Shown one piece after another: positions 44,140 to 51,866 of a stretch of DNA of 64,000 bases (position 1 is its first letter; the number at the start of each line of letters is the position of its first letter). The notes beneath the pieces are model-generated. The model searched no databases. It worked only from the letters and a program-made list of their open reading frames with translations, and had not been told where the DNA came from. Source of the DNA: Nioella sp965215655 (lineage in GTDB: Bacteria; Pseudomonadota; Alphaproteobacteria; Rhodobacterales; Rhodobacteraceae); the NCBI RefSeq assembly GCF_965215655.1, contig NZ_OZ244111.1, forward strand, positions 2,418,001 to 2,482,000, written 5' to 3'. A program made the position numbers and the translations under genes.

Positions 44140-45309
44140 ATGCGCAGTCAGGTGGTGATTATCGGGGGCGGTCCGTCGGGGCTGTTGCTGGGGCAGCTAC
44201 TGCACCGCAAGGGCATCGACGCGGTGGTTCTGGAACGCAAGACCCGCGACTACGTGCTTGGCCGCATCCGCGCGGGGGTGCTGGAAACAGGGCTCGTGAC
44301 CCTGATGCGCGAGGCGGGCGTGGCAGACCGGATGGATGCCGAAAGCATCGTCCATGACGGCACCGTGATCGCCTATGGCGAGGATCAGTTCCGGGTGGAT
44401 TTCGTCGAGACGACCGGCGAAAGCGTCGTGGTCTACGGCCAGACAGAACTGACCCGTGACCTCTATGATGCGCGCGAGGCCTGCGGGGCTAAGACGCTGT
44501 TCGAAGTGGACAACGTCGTGATCAACGGGGCCGACAGCGACGCGCCTTACGTCACCTTCACCCATGAGGGCAGCGAAAAGCGCATCGACTGCGATTTCAT
44601 CGCGGGCTGCGACGGGTTTCATGGCGTCAGCCGCCAGACCATCCCGCTGACCGTGCGCACCGAATACGAGAAGGTTTATCCCTTCGGCTGGCTCGGGCTG
44701 CTATCCGACACGCCGCCGGTGCATGAGGAGCTGATCTATTCCAACTCCGAGCGCGGTTTTGCCCTCTGCTCGCAACGCAGCTGGACGCGCAGCCGCTATT
44801 ACATCCAGTGCTCGCTCTCTGATCATGCCGAGGACTGGTCCGACCAGATGTTCTGGGATGAGCTGCGCCGCCGCCTGCCGGCAGAGACCGCCGCGAAGCT
44901 GGTCACCGGCCCCTCGATCGAAAAGAGCATCGCCCCCCTGCGCAGTTTCGTGACGGAACCGATGCGGTGGGGCCGGCTGTTCCTCTGCGGGGACGCTGCC
45001 CATATCGTGCCGCCCACGGGTGCCAAGGGGCTGAACACGGCGGCCTCCGACATCCATTACCTCTATCATGGTCTGATGCAGTTCTACGAGGAGAAGGACA
45101 GCGAGGGGATCGACCGCTATTCCGAGAAGGCGCTGGCGCGGATCTGGAAGGCGGAACGCTTCAGCTGGAACACCACGATGATGCTGCACCGCTTCCCCGA
45201 CATGAACGGGTTCGACCTGAAGATGCAGCGTGCCGATCTGGAATTCCTGCGCGACAATGCGGATGCGCAACGTGTCTTTGCCACCAACTATGTCGGGCTG
45301 CCCTTCTGA
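44140..45309 (+). CDS. pobA: 4-Hydroxybenzoate 3-monooxygenase
   Basis: NADPH-dependent flavoprotein converting 4-hydroxybenzoate to protocatechuate. The protein is 389 residues, the standard PobA size. FAD motif GGGPSG at 9-14, then VVLERKTRDYVLGRIRAGVLE, the DG-type motif in DFIAGCDGFHGVSRQTIP, and RLFLCGDAAHIVPPTGAKGLNTAASD near residue 280-305. It opens the pob-pca operon; its TGA overlaps the next ATG. Confidence 0.97.
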   Translation: MRSQVVIIGGGPSGLLLGQLLHRKGIDAVVLERKTRDYVLGRIRAGVLETGLVTLMREAGVADRMDAESIVHDGTVIAYGEDQFRVDFVETTGESVVVYGQTELTRDLYDAREACGAKTLFEVDNVVINGADSDAPYVTFTHEGSEKRIDCDFIAGCDGFHGVSRQTIPLTVRTEYEKVYPFGWLGLLSDTPPVHEELIYSNSERGFALCSQRSWTRSRYYIQCSLSDHAEDWSDQMFWDELRRRLPAETAAKLVTGPSIEKSIAPLRSFVTEPMRWGRLFLCGDAAHIVPPTGAKGLNTAASDIHYLYHGLMQFYEEKDSEGIDRYSEKALARIWKAERFSWNTTMMLHRFPDMNGFDLKMQRADLEFLRDNADAQRVFATNYVGLPF

Positions 45310-46097
45310 TGCACGTCCTCATGGCAAATGGCGTCAAACTGAACTGGCGCGAGGATGGCGACCCGGCGGGGCTGCCGCTGGTCTTCGCCAATTCGCTCGG
45401 GACCGACCTGCGGTTGTGGGATCAGATTCTATCGCTTCTGCCCTCTGGCCTGCGGATCATCCGCTTCGACAAGCGCGGGCATGGGCTGTCGGACTGCCCC
45501 TCTGCCCCTTACGCGATGGACGATCTGGTCAGTGACGCCGAGGCGCTGCTGGATGGGTTGGGCATATCCGATTGCCTCTTCGTGGGACTGTCCATCGGCG
45601 GCATGATCGGCCAGGGGCTTGCCGCGCGCCGGCCCGACCTGATCCGCGCACTGGTCTTGTCCAATACCGCCGCGAAGATGGGCGATGCGGCCATGTGGCA
45701 AACCCGCATCGACGCGATCCTTGCGGGCGGGATCGAGGCGCTGGCCGATGCGGTGATGGAGCGCTGGTTCTCGCCTGCCTTCCTCGCGCGGCCCGAGCTG
45801 ACCGCATGGCGCAACATGCTGACACGCACCCCGGCAGAGGGCTATATCGGCTGCTGCCATGCCATCGCCGGGGCCGACCTGTCAGAGAGCACGAACACCC
45901 TGACCCTGCCCACGCTGGCCATCGCGGGCAGCGAAGACGGGGCCAGCCCACCCGATCTTGTGCGAGGAACCGCCGAGATGATCGCGGGCAGCCGTTTCGA
46001 GGTTATCGACGGCGCGGGCCACCTGCCTTGTGTCGAGGACCCCGCCGCCTATGCCGTCCTGCTGACCGATTTCCTGAAGGAGCACGCCCATGTCTGA
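45309..46097 (+). CDS. pcaD: 3-Oxoadipate enol-lactonase
   Basis: Hydrolyses 3-oxoadipate enol-lactone to 3-oxoadipate. Alpha/beta hydrolase of 262 residues. Catalytic Ser95 lies in FVGLSIGGMIGQGLA, the acid in IAGSEDGASPP, and the His in DGAGHLPCVEDP. The start overlaps the pobA stop (TGATG); an ATG five codons on (MANGVKLNW) is possible. Its stop overlaps pcaC by 8 bp. Confidence 0.95.
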   Translation: MHVLMANGVKLNWREDGDPAGLPLVFANSLGTDLRLWDQILSLLPSGLRIIRFDKRGHGLSDCPSAPYAMDDLVSDAEALLDGLGISDCLFVGLSIGGMIGQGLAARRPDLIRALVLSNTAAKMGDAAMWQTRIDAILAGGIEALADAVMERWFSPAFLARPELTAWRNMLTRTPAEGYIGCCHAIAGADLSESTNTLTLPTLAIAGSEDGASPPDLVRGTAEMIAGSRFEVIDGAGHLPCVEDPAAYAVLLTDFLKEHAHV

Positions 46098-46467
46098 GCG
46101 TTTTGAAACCGGCATGAGCGTGCGCCGCAAGATCCTGGGCGATGCCCATGTGGACCGGGCCGAGGCCGCCAAGACCGAATTTGACGAGCCCTTCCAGACG
46201 CTCATCACCGAAGGGGCTTGGGGTACGGTCTGGGCGTCGGACGGGATCAGCGACCGGGAACGCTCGATGCTGACCCTCGCCCTGCTGGCCGCCCTTGGGA
46301 ATTTCGAGGAAATCCCGATGCATATCCGCGCCACCGCGCGAACCGGGGCCAGCAAGCAGGACGTTCTGGAAGCCTTCCAGCATGTCGCCATCTATGCCGG
46401 TGTGCCGCGTGCCAATCACGCGCTGAAACTGGCCAAGCAGACCTATGCCGACATGGAACAAGACTAA
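46090..46467 (+). CDS. pcaC: 4-Carboxymuconolactone decarboxylase
   Basis: Decarboxylates 4-carboxymuconolactone to 3-oxoadipate enol-lactone. The protein is 125 residues, the stand-alone PcaC form: FETGMSVRRKILGDAHVDRAEAAKTEFDEPFQTLITEGAWGTVW, then RSMLTLALLAALGNFEEIPMHIRATARTGASKQDVLEAFQHVAIYAGVPRANHAL. The His and Glu residues of the CMD fold are present. Confidence 0.96.
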   Translation: MSERFETGMSVRRKILGDAHVDRAEAAKTEFDEPFQTLITEGAWGTVWASDGISDRERSMLTLALLAALGNFEEIPMHIRATARTGASKQDVLEAFQHVAIYAGVPRANHALKLAKQTYADMEQD

Positions 46468-46515
46468 TCCCGGGAAACGCGCGATATTTCCCAGCCTTGA
46501 AGGAGGAGCGCCGCA

Positions 46516-47244
46516 ATGACCAAGCCAGGCGAATACTATCAGCGGGACCGGATGTGGCATCCCCCCGCCTATGACAAGGACTACAAGACCAGCGTCACGC
46601 GCAGCCCGCAATATTCGCTGATCTCGCTGCAGAACTCGGTTTCCGAGATCACCGGCCCGACCTTCGGCCACAACGATGTGGACCCGCTCGATAACGACCT
46701 GATCAAGAACTACGCACAGCCGGGTCAAAGCCCCATCGGGGAACGGATCATCGTCCATGGCCGGGTGCTGGATGAAAACGGTCGCCCCGTGCCGAACACG
46801 CTGGTCGAGGTCTGGCAGGCCAATGCGGGCGGGCGCTATCGACACAAGAAGGACACCTATCTTGCGCCCATCGACCCCAATTTCGGCGGCTGCGGACGGA
46901 CCCTGACGGATGAAAACGGCTACTACTTCTTCCGCACGGTCAAGCCCGGCGCCTACCCGTGGCGCAACTGGGTAAATGACTGGCGGCCGGCACATATCCA
47001 CCTGTCAATCTTCGGGCACGCTTTCGCACAGCGGCTGATCACCCAGATGTATTTCGAGGGCGACCCGCTGATTGCCACCTGCCCCATCGTCAACACCATC
47101 CGCGACAAGGCCGCCATCGGCCAGTTGATCGCGGCGCTCGACAAGAATGCGACGATCCCGCTCGACAGCATCGCCTACAAGTTCGATATCGTGCTGCGCG
47201 GACGCCGCTCAACGATGTTTGAAAACCGGCTGGAGGGGAACTGA
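46516..47244 (+). CDS. pcaH: Protocatechuate 3,4-dioxygenase beta subunit
   Basis: Iron(III) subunit of the intradiol ring-cleaving enzyme that opens protocatechuate to 3-carboxy-cis,cis-muconate. The protein is 242 residues. The iron ligands are visible: Tyr in GRYRHKKDTY, Tyr in PGAYPWRN, and the two His in WRPAHIHLSIFG. A strong AAGGAGGAGC precedes the ATG. Its stop overlaps pcaG (TGATG). Confidence 0.97.
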   Translation: MTKPGEYYQRDRMWHPPAYDKDYKTSVTRSPQYSLISLQNSVSEITGPTFGHNDVDPLDNDLIKNYAQPGQSPIGERIIVHGRVLDENGRPVPNTLVEVWQANAGGRYRHKKDTYLAPIDPNFGGCGRTLTDENGYYFFRTVKPGAYPWRNWVNDWRPAHIHLSIFGHAFAQRLITQMYFEGDPLIATCPIVNTIRDKAAIGQLIAALDKNATIPLDSIAYKFDIVLRGRRSTMFENRLEGN

Positions 47245-47864
47245 TGACCCAATCGCTTGATTACCTGAAGGAAACCGCCTCTCAGACCGCTGGTCCCTAT
47301 GTCCATATCGGGCTTGCCCCCGGCGCGGCGGGCTTTGACATCTACCGGCAGGAACTGGGCTGGGACATCGCCGGACCCAATGCTAGGGGCGAACGCATCC
47401 GCGTCGAGGGCATCGTGATCGACGGCACCGGCAGCCCGGTCAAGGATGTGCTGCTGGAAGCCTGGCAGGCCAATGCCGATGGCATCTATGCGCATCCCGA
47501 AGGCGGCGGCGAGGTGGAAGAGGGCTTTCGCGGTTGGGGTCGCGTGATCACCGATTTCGCCACCGGCGAATGGGCGTTCGACACCGTCAAGCCGGGCCGC
47601 ACAAGGGGCCGCAATGTCGGAACGCAAGCGCCGCATATCAACCTGTGGATCGTGGCGCGCGGCATCAATATCGGGCTGAATACGCGGCTCTATTTCGACG
47701 ATGAGGCAGAGGCGAACGCTGCCGACCCGGTTCTGAACCTGATCGAATGGGAACGCCGCCGGGCAACGCTGATTGCCAAGCGCACGGAACGCGACGGGCA
47801 AACGGTCTATCGGTTCGACATCAGGCTGCAGGGCGAGGAAGAAACCGTCTTCTTCGACATTTGA
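47244..47864 (+). CDS. pcaG: Protocatechuate 3,4-dioxygenase alpha subunit
   Basis: Partner of PcaH; it shapes the active site but lacks most iron ligands. The protein is 206 residues with SQTAGPYVHIGLAPGAAGFDIY at the N-terminus and the dioxygenase core VLLEAWQANADGIYAHPEGG, FRGWGRVITDFATGEWAFDTVKPG, and APHINLWIVARGINIGLNTRLYF. The paired pcaH-pcaG order with 1-bp overlap is canonical. Confidence 0.97.
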   Translation: MTQSLDYLKETASQTAGPYVHIGLAPGAAGFDIYRQELGWDIAGPNARGERIRVEGIVIDGTGSPVKDVLLEAWQANADGIYAHPEGGGEVEEGFRGWGRVITDFATGEWAFDTVKPGRTRGRNVGTQAPHINLWIVARGINIGLNTRLYFDDEAEANAADPVLNLIEWERRRATLIAKRTERDGQTVYRFDIRLQGEEETVFFDI

Positions 47865-47920
47865 CGAATGCCCGGCCCGGCGGCAGGATCGGCGGGCCTT
47901 TCAGAATGGAAAAACACGAC

Positions 47921-48760
47921 ATGTCAAACCCTTGCATCATCTGCGTGGCGATCACCGGATCGGTCCCCACCAAGGCCAACAATCCCGCGGTGCCGATCAC
48001 GGTCGAGGAACAGATCGAAAGCACGCAGGAGGCGTTCGAGGCGGGCGCGTCCATTGCTCATTGCCATGTCAGGAATGATGACGGGACGACCACCAGCGAC
48101 CCGGAGAAATTCGGGCGCCTGATGGAAGGGCTGCACACGCATTGCCCCGGCATGATCGTGCAGCTCTCGACCGGCGGCCGGTCCGGCGCGGGGCAGGCCC
48201 GTGGCGGGATGCTGCCGCTGCGCCCCGACATGGCCTCGCTGTCAGTGGGGTCGAACAACTTCCCCACGCGGGTCTATGAAAACCCGCCCGATCTGGTCGC
48301 CTGGCTGGCCTCGGAGATGATAAAGTATAACGTGAAGCCCGAGATAGAAGCCTTTGATCTGTCGCATATTTTCCAGGCCAAGCTGATGCAGGACCGGGGC
48401 GAGCTGCAAGGCACGCCCTATGTGCAATTCGTCATGGGCGTGAAGAACGCGATGCCGGTGGATCGGGAGGTGTTCGACTTCTACATCCGCACCGTGAAGC
48501 GGCTCTTTGGCGAGGATGCTCCATGGTGCGCCGCCGGGATCGGGCCCAACCAGATCGTGGTGAATGAGTGGGCCATCGCAGAGGGTGGTCACGCGCGCAC
48601 CGGGCTGGAGGACAACATGCGGCTCGACCGCGAGCGGCTGGCCCCGTCGAACGCGGCCCTTGTCGCGCGGGCGGTGGAGCTGTGTGAGAAATATGAGCGT
48701 CCGGTGGCCAGCTGGCAGCAGGCGCGGGCGATTTTGGGGCTGGCTGCACCGGCGCATTAA
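47921..48760 (+). CDS. BKACE-family beta-keto acid cleavage enzyme (DUF849)
   Basis: Zn-dependent TIM-barrel enzyme family that condenses a beta-keto acid with acetyl-CoA to give acetoacetate and a new CoA ester. The protein is 279 residues. Markers: CVAITGSVPTKANNPAVPIT, GASIAHCHVRNDDGT (metal His-x-His), QLSTGGRSG, RPDMASLSVGSNNFP, EIEAFDLSHI and the late GGHARTGLEDNM. It lies 56 bp after pcaG, in the same direction. If it uses 3-oxoadipate the products would be acetoacetate and succinyl-CoA, bypassing pcaIJ and pcaF, which are absent here. The start at 47921 was chosen; an in-frame ATG lies 5 codons earlier. Confidence 0.88.
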   Translation: MSNPCIICVAITGSVPTKANNPAVPITVEEQIESTQEAFEAGASIAHCHVRNDDGTTTSDPEKFGRLMEGLHTHCPGMIVQLSTGGRSGAGQARGGMLPLRPDMASLSVGSNNFPTRVYENPPDLVAWLASEMIKYNVKPEIEAFDLSHIFQAKLMQDRGELQGTPYVQFVMGVKNAMPVDREVFDFYIRTVKRLFGEDAPWCAAGIGPNQIVVNEWAIAEGGHARTGLEDNMRLDRERLAPSNAALVARAVELCEKYERPVASWQQARAILGLAAPAH

Positions 48761-48774
48761 AGGGGGCGCCACGC

Positions 48775-48807
48775 GTACACCCCCCGTACACCCCCTGTAC
48801 ACCCCCC
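48775..48807. repeat. Three tandem 11-bp units
   Basis: Three head-to-tail copies of GTACACCCCC followed by C, T and C respectively, directly downstream of the BKACE gene. Non-coding. Confidence 0.85.
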
Positions 48808-48850
48808 GTGCAGATGAAACCACGATTTCGCCGTGCCTTCGGCACGTCGA

Positions 48851-48874
48851 CCCGCGCGGCCCTTACGGGCCGCG
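48851..48874. repeat. GC-rich stem-loop repeat, copy 2
   Basis: CCCGCGCGGCCC, TTAC, GGGCCGCG: the same element as 34697-34720 with a single base changed in the loop. It sits between the convergent BKACE and acyl-CoA dehydrogenase genes and may terminate one or both transcripts. Confidence 0.65.
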
Positions 48875-48889
48875 ATTCTGGTCAGGAAG

Positions 48890-48949
48890 GGGGCTCTGCC
48901 CCCGTCGCCTGTCGGCGACTCCCCCGAGGTATTTTCACCAAGCTGAAAG
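48890..48949. repeat. Dispersed extragenic repeat, copy 2 (inverted)
   Basis: On the minus strand this reads CTTTCAGCTTGGTGAAAATA, CCTCGGGGGAG, an inner stem GTCGCC/GGCGAC, then GGGGGCAGAGCCCC, matching copy 1 at 27993-28049. It abuts the stop of the acyl-CoA dehydrogenase gene (48952). Confidence 0.7.
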
Positions 48950-48951
48950 GG

Positions 48952-50520
48952 TCAGAGCCCCAGCCTCGCGGCATGCGCAGGGGCAAAGCAGCGAGCGGTG
49001 CGAATCCCGTCCTCGGCCAGCCGCGCGATCCGCACGGGGTCGGGGTGCCGATCCGCGGCATTCGCGATCCGGGCGTAGAGCGCGGCCAAAAGCGTCTGGA
49101 TCGTGAGCGCCATGACATCATGGGCCTGTGGGGTCGGATCCTCTGCCACTTGCAAAGACGCGCGGGCGCGCTGCCAGAGCGGCAGCAGCCCGGCGTGATC
49201 CTCGCCTTGCAGGAAGGCGTCAAACGCTGCCCCCGGCGCACCGGTCAAAAGCCGCGTGGCCAGCATCCGTTCATGAATGCCATTCGCACCCTCGTAGATC
49301 GCGGTAATGCGCGCATCGCGATAGGTCTGTTCCAGCCGGTATTCGGACAGGTAGCCATAGCCGCCAAGCACTTGCATCCCCAGTTCGGCGGCGCGCATGC
49401 CGGCCTCGGTGCAGGCGACCTTGGCCACGGGGGTCAGGAACTCCACAAGGTCGGGCGCATCGCCCCGTTCCATCGCCACGCAGGCCAGGTGGCAGACCGC
49501 GCGGCCACCCATGGCCAGCGCGTCGATCTCGGTCAGGATGCGCTGCACATCGGCATGATCAGCGAGCGTCGCGGGGCTGCCATCGGCTTTGCGGCCCTGC
49601 TGGCGTTCGGCGGCGTAATGGCTTGCCACATCATGGGCACGGGCGGCATGGGCCACGCCTTGCAGCGCCACGTCGGCGCGGGCGTGATTCATCATGGTAA
49701 ACATGGCGGCCAGCCCCTGCCCCTCGGCCCCGATCAGCTCGGCCTCGGCCCCGTCGAAGGCCAGCTGGCAGGTGGGCGAGGCGTGGAGACCCATCTTTTC
49801 CTCGATCCGGGTCACGGTGACGGTGTTGCGGGTCCCGTCGGCCTTGGTGCAAGGGCAGAGGAACAGCGACAAGCCCTTCACCCCGTTGTCAGACGTGCGG
49901 GCAAGGACGAGATGCAGGATGCGCGCGCTCAGGTCCTGATCGCCGCCGGAGATGAAGATTTTCTCGCCGCTGATCTGCCAGGTATCGCCCGTCTGCACGG
50001 CCCGGCAGCGGATGCGGCTGAGGTCCGAGCCCGCGCCCGGTTCCGTCAGGCACATGGTGGCGAGTGTCTGTCCGCTTGCCAGCCCCGGGATATGGCGGGC
50101 CTGCTGGTCGTCGGTGCCGAAGCGGGTCAGCACGCGCACCGCGCCGGGGACAAGGCCCGTGACCATCTGCAAGCTGTGATTGGCCCCGGAAAAGATCTCG
50201 GAGGTGATCGCCAGCATCAGCGCCCCCATGCCCTGCCCGCCATATTCCTCGGGCGCGGTCAGGCCGGGCCAACCCTGCTCGGCATAGGCGCGGTAGACCC
50301 CGGCGAAGCCATCGGGCATCCGCACGCGGCCGTTTTCCAGCCGGCAGCCCTGCCGGTCGCCCGGTTCATCGAGGGGTGCGATTTCTCCTTCCGCGAAGGC
50401 GGCGAAATGGGCCCCGATCTCGCGCGCCATGTCGGCATCCCAGTCGGGGATGCTGTCCGCGTCCGCCACATGGGTCAGCGTGAAGAGGATATCGTCCAAT
50501 GGGGCGGCGAAGGGTTTCAT
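48952..50520 (-). CDS. Acyl-CoA dehydrogenase, long subfamily
   Basis: FAD enzyme introducing a 2,3 double bond into an acyl-CoA. The protein is 522 residues, longer than the usual 380-400 because of a C-terminal extension like that of the DmdC-type subfamily. Core motifs: YGGQGMGALMLAI, MCLTEPGAGSDLSRIR, WQISGEKIFISGGDQD, KMGLHASPTCQLAFDGAEAELIG, and LGGYGYLSEYRLEQTYRDARITAIYEGANGI. The frame is open far upstream, but the ATG at 50520 lies 5 bp after the DUF3237 stop. It is the last gene of the ligase operon. It could desaturate a dihydro-hydroxycinnamoyl-CoA, by analogy with PhdE-type enzymes. Confidence 0.9.
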   Translation of the reverse strand: MKPFAAPLDDILFTLTHVADADSIPDWDADMAREIGAHFAAFAEGEIAPLDEPGDRQGCRLENGRVRMPDGFAGVYRAYAEQGWPGLTAPEEYGGQGMGALMLAITSEIFSGANHSLQMVTGLVPGAVRVLTRFGTDDQQARHIPGLASGQTLATMCLTEPGAGSDLSRIRCRAVQTGDTWQISGEKIFISGGDQDLSARILHLVLARTSDNGVKGLSLFLCPCTKADGTRNTVTVTRIEEKMGLHASPTCQLAFDGAEAELIGAEGQGLAAMFTMMNHARADVALQGVAHAARAHDVASHYAAERQQGRKADGSPATLADHADVQRILTEIDALAMGGRAVCHLACVAMERGDAPDLVEFLTPVAKVACTEAGMRAAELGMQVLGGYGYLSEYRLEQTYRDARITAIYEGANGIHERMLATRLLTGAPGAAFDAFLQGEDHAGLLPLWQRARASLQVAEDPTPQAHDVMALTIQTLLAALYARIANAADRHPDPVRIARLAEDGIRTARCFAPAHAARLGL

Positions 50521-50525
50521 CGGGG

Positions 50526-50984
50526 TTACTCCACGGCGAAAAGATGCATTTCCACGCCAGACGTGCCACGCGCACCCCGGCCCACCAGGATCAGGTGATT
50601 GACCCATTGATAGCGCGGGTTGCCGCTTTCCAGCCTTGCGGTGGTGCGGAAGTAATACTCGGCGGGGTCCACCGCCTCGCCGCGCGCAAGGCGCGCCATC
50701 ACCTCGGGCGGGCCATGCCGCACGCCCCTGTTGACGATCTCGATCAGCGCGCCATCCTCGGTTTCCATCGCGTAGCGCGTGTCGATATCGGCGGCCCCGT
50801 CGGCAAAGATGGTCTGCCAGTCGGCGCCGAGACTGAGGATATCGCCTTCGATGCGCCCAGTGACCGTACCGCCAACAATGGGAATGATCCGCCGCTGCCC
50901 GGCGCGGCCCGGCCCCATTTCCCGCAGGGGGCCAAGCTGCACATGAAGCGTGCAGAAGGGCGTCAGGCGCGGGGCCTCCATCAT
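50526..50984 (-). CDS. DUF3237-family protein
   Basis: Protein of 152 residues matching DUF3237: FCTLHVQLGPLREMGPGRAGQRRIIPIVGGTVTGRIEGDILSLGADWQTIF, DIDTRYAMETEDGALIEIVNRGVRHGPPEVMARLARGE and YFRTTARLESGNPRYQWVNHLILVGRGAR. It looks like a soluble small beta-barrel. It lies between the amidohydrolase (4-bp overlap) and the acyl-CoA dehydrogenase (5-bp gap), so it is made with the aromatic acyl-CoA enzymes. Such proteins often travel with aromatic degradation genes, but their activity is not established. Confidence 0.85.
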   Translation of the reverse strand: MMEAPRLTPFCTLHVQLGPLREMGPGRAGQRRIIPIVGGTVTGRIEGDILSLGADWQTIFADGAADIDTRYAMETEDGALIEIVNRGVRHGPPEVMARLARGEAVDPAEYYFRTTARLESGNPRYQWVNHLILVGRGARGTSGVEMHLFAVE

Positions 50985-51853
50985 TCCAGCCCCAGAAGCC
51001 GCGCGGCATTGCCCTTGATGATGTCGGGGCGCAACTCGTCCTTGATGGCAATCTTCTCGAAATCCGACAGCCAGCGTTCGGGCGTGATCATTGGCCAGTC
51101 GGAGCCGAAGAGCACCTTCTTCCTAAGGATCGAGTTGCAGTATTTCACCAGAATCTCGGGGAAATACTTGGGCGACCAGCCCGACAGGTCGATATAGACA
51201 TTGGGCTTGTGCTGCGCGACGGCGAGCGCCTCCTCCTGCCAGGGGAAGGAGGGGTGCGCGAGGATGATCCTGAGGTCGGGGAAGTCGACCGCCACGTCAT
51301 CCATATACATCGGATTGGAGTATTTCAGCCGCATCCCGTTGCCGCCGGGCATGCCGCTGCCCACCCCGGTCTGCCCGGTGTGGAAAAGCGCGATGCCGCC
51401 TTCCTCCTCGATCGCCTCGTAGAGCGCATAGGCCATGCGGTCATTGGGATAAAAACCCTGCATCGTGGGGTGAAACTTGAACCCCTTGATGCCGAAGTCG
51501 CGCATCAGGCGTCGCGCCTCGCGCACGCCCATCTTGCCCTTCCACGGGTCGATGGAGGCAAAGGGGATCAGCACGTCGCTGTTTTCCGCCGCAAGCTCCG
51601 CCACCTCCTCGTTCTTGTAGCGCCGATATCCGGTTTCGCGTTCGGCATCGACGGGGAAGATCACCGCGGCGATGTTTTGTTCACGGTAGTGTTGGGCCGT
51701 TTCCGGCACGGTCGGCGGGTGTTGCCATGGGGCGCGGAAATACTGCGCCATGGTCGCCTGCAAGTCGTCATAGCCGTCATCGGCGTGGCAACCGCAGGGT
51801 TCCTCGGCATGGGTGTGGATGTCGATGGCGCGGATTTTCGTCAGGTCTACCAT
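50981..51853 (-). CDS. ACMSD-like amidohydrolase (candidate side-chain cleaving hydrolase)
   Basis: Metal-dependent hydrolase of the amidohydrolase-2 family, 290 residues. The metal-binding pattern is visible: IDIHTHAEEPCG (His-x-His) near 10-15, FKFHPTMQGFYPNDR, GIALFHTGQTG, RIILAHPSFPW and VLFGSDWPMITPERW (Asp). In actinobacterial hydroxyphenylpropanoid pathways, as I recall them, a hydrolase of this family splits the beta-keto-CoA to hydroxybenzoate and acetyl-CoA. The neighbouring CoA ligase, SDR and crotonase fit that assignment, which remains inference; a decarboxylase is the main alternative. Confidence 0.85.
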   Translation of the reverse strand: MVDLTKIRAIDIHTHAEEPCGCHADDGYDDLQATMAQYFRAPWQHPPTVPETAQHYREQNIAAVIFPVDAERETGYRRYKNEEVAELAAENSDVLIPFASIDPWKGKMGVREARRLMRDFGIKGFKFHPTMQGFYPNDRMAYALYEAIEEEGGIALFHTGQTGVGSGMPGGNGMRLKYSNPMYMDDVAVDFPDLRIILAHPSFPWQEEALAVAQHKPNVYIDLSGWSPKYFPEILVKYCNSILRKKVLFGSDWPMITPERWLSDFEKIAIKDELRPDIIKGNAARLLGLE

Positions 51854-51866
51854 GGGTTTGGCCTTT

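Noticed and set aside
48775..48807. Tandem GTACACCCCC units considered as a CRISPR array or replication iterons
   Set aside because: Only three 11-bp units without spacers, no cas or rep genes nearby. Simple tandem duplication is enough.
48952..51051. Possible 699-residue fusion extending the acyl-CoA dehydrogenase upstream
   Set aside because: The added 177 residues read through the DUF3237 gene in the wrong frame and have no similarity. The ATG at 50520 is correctly spaced after the DUF3237 stop.
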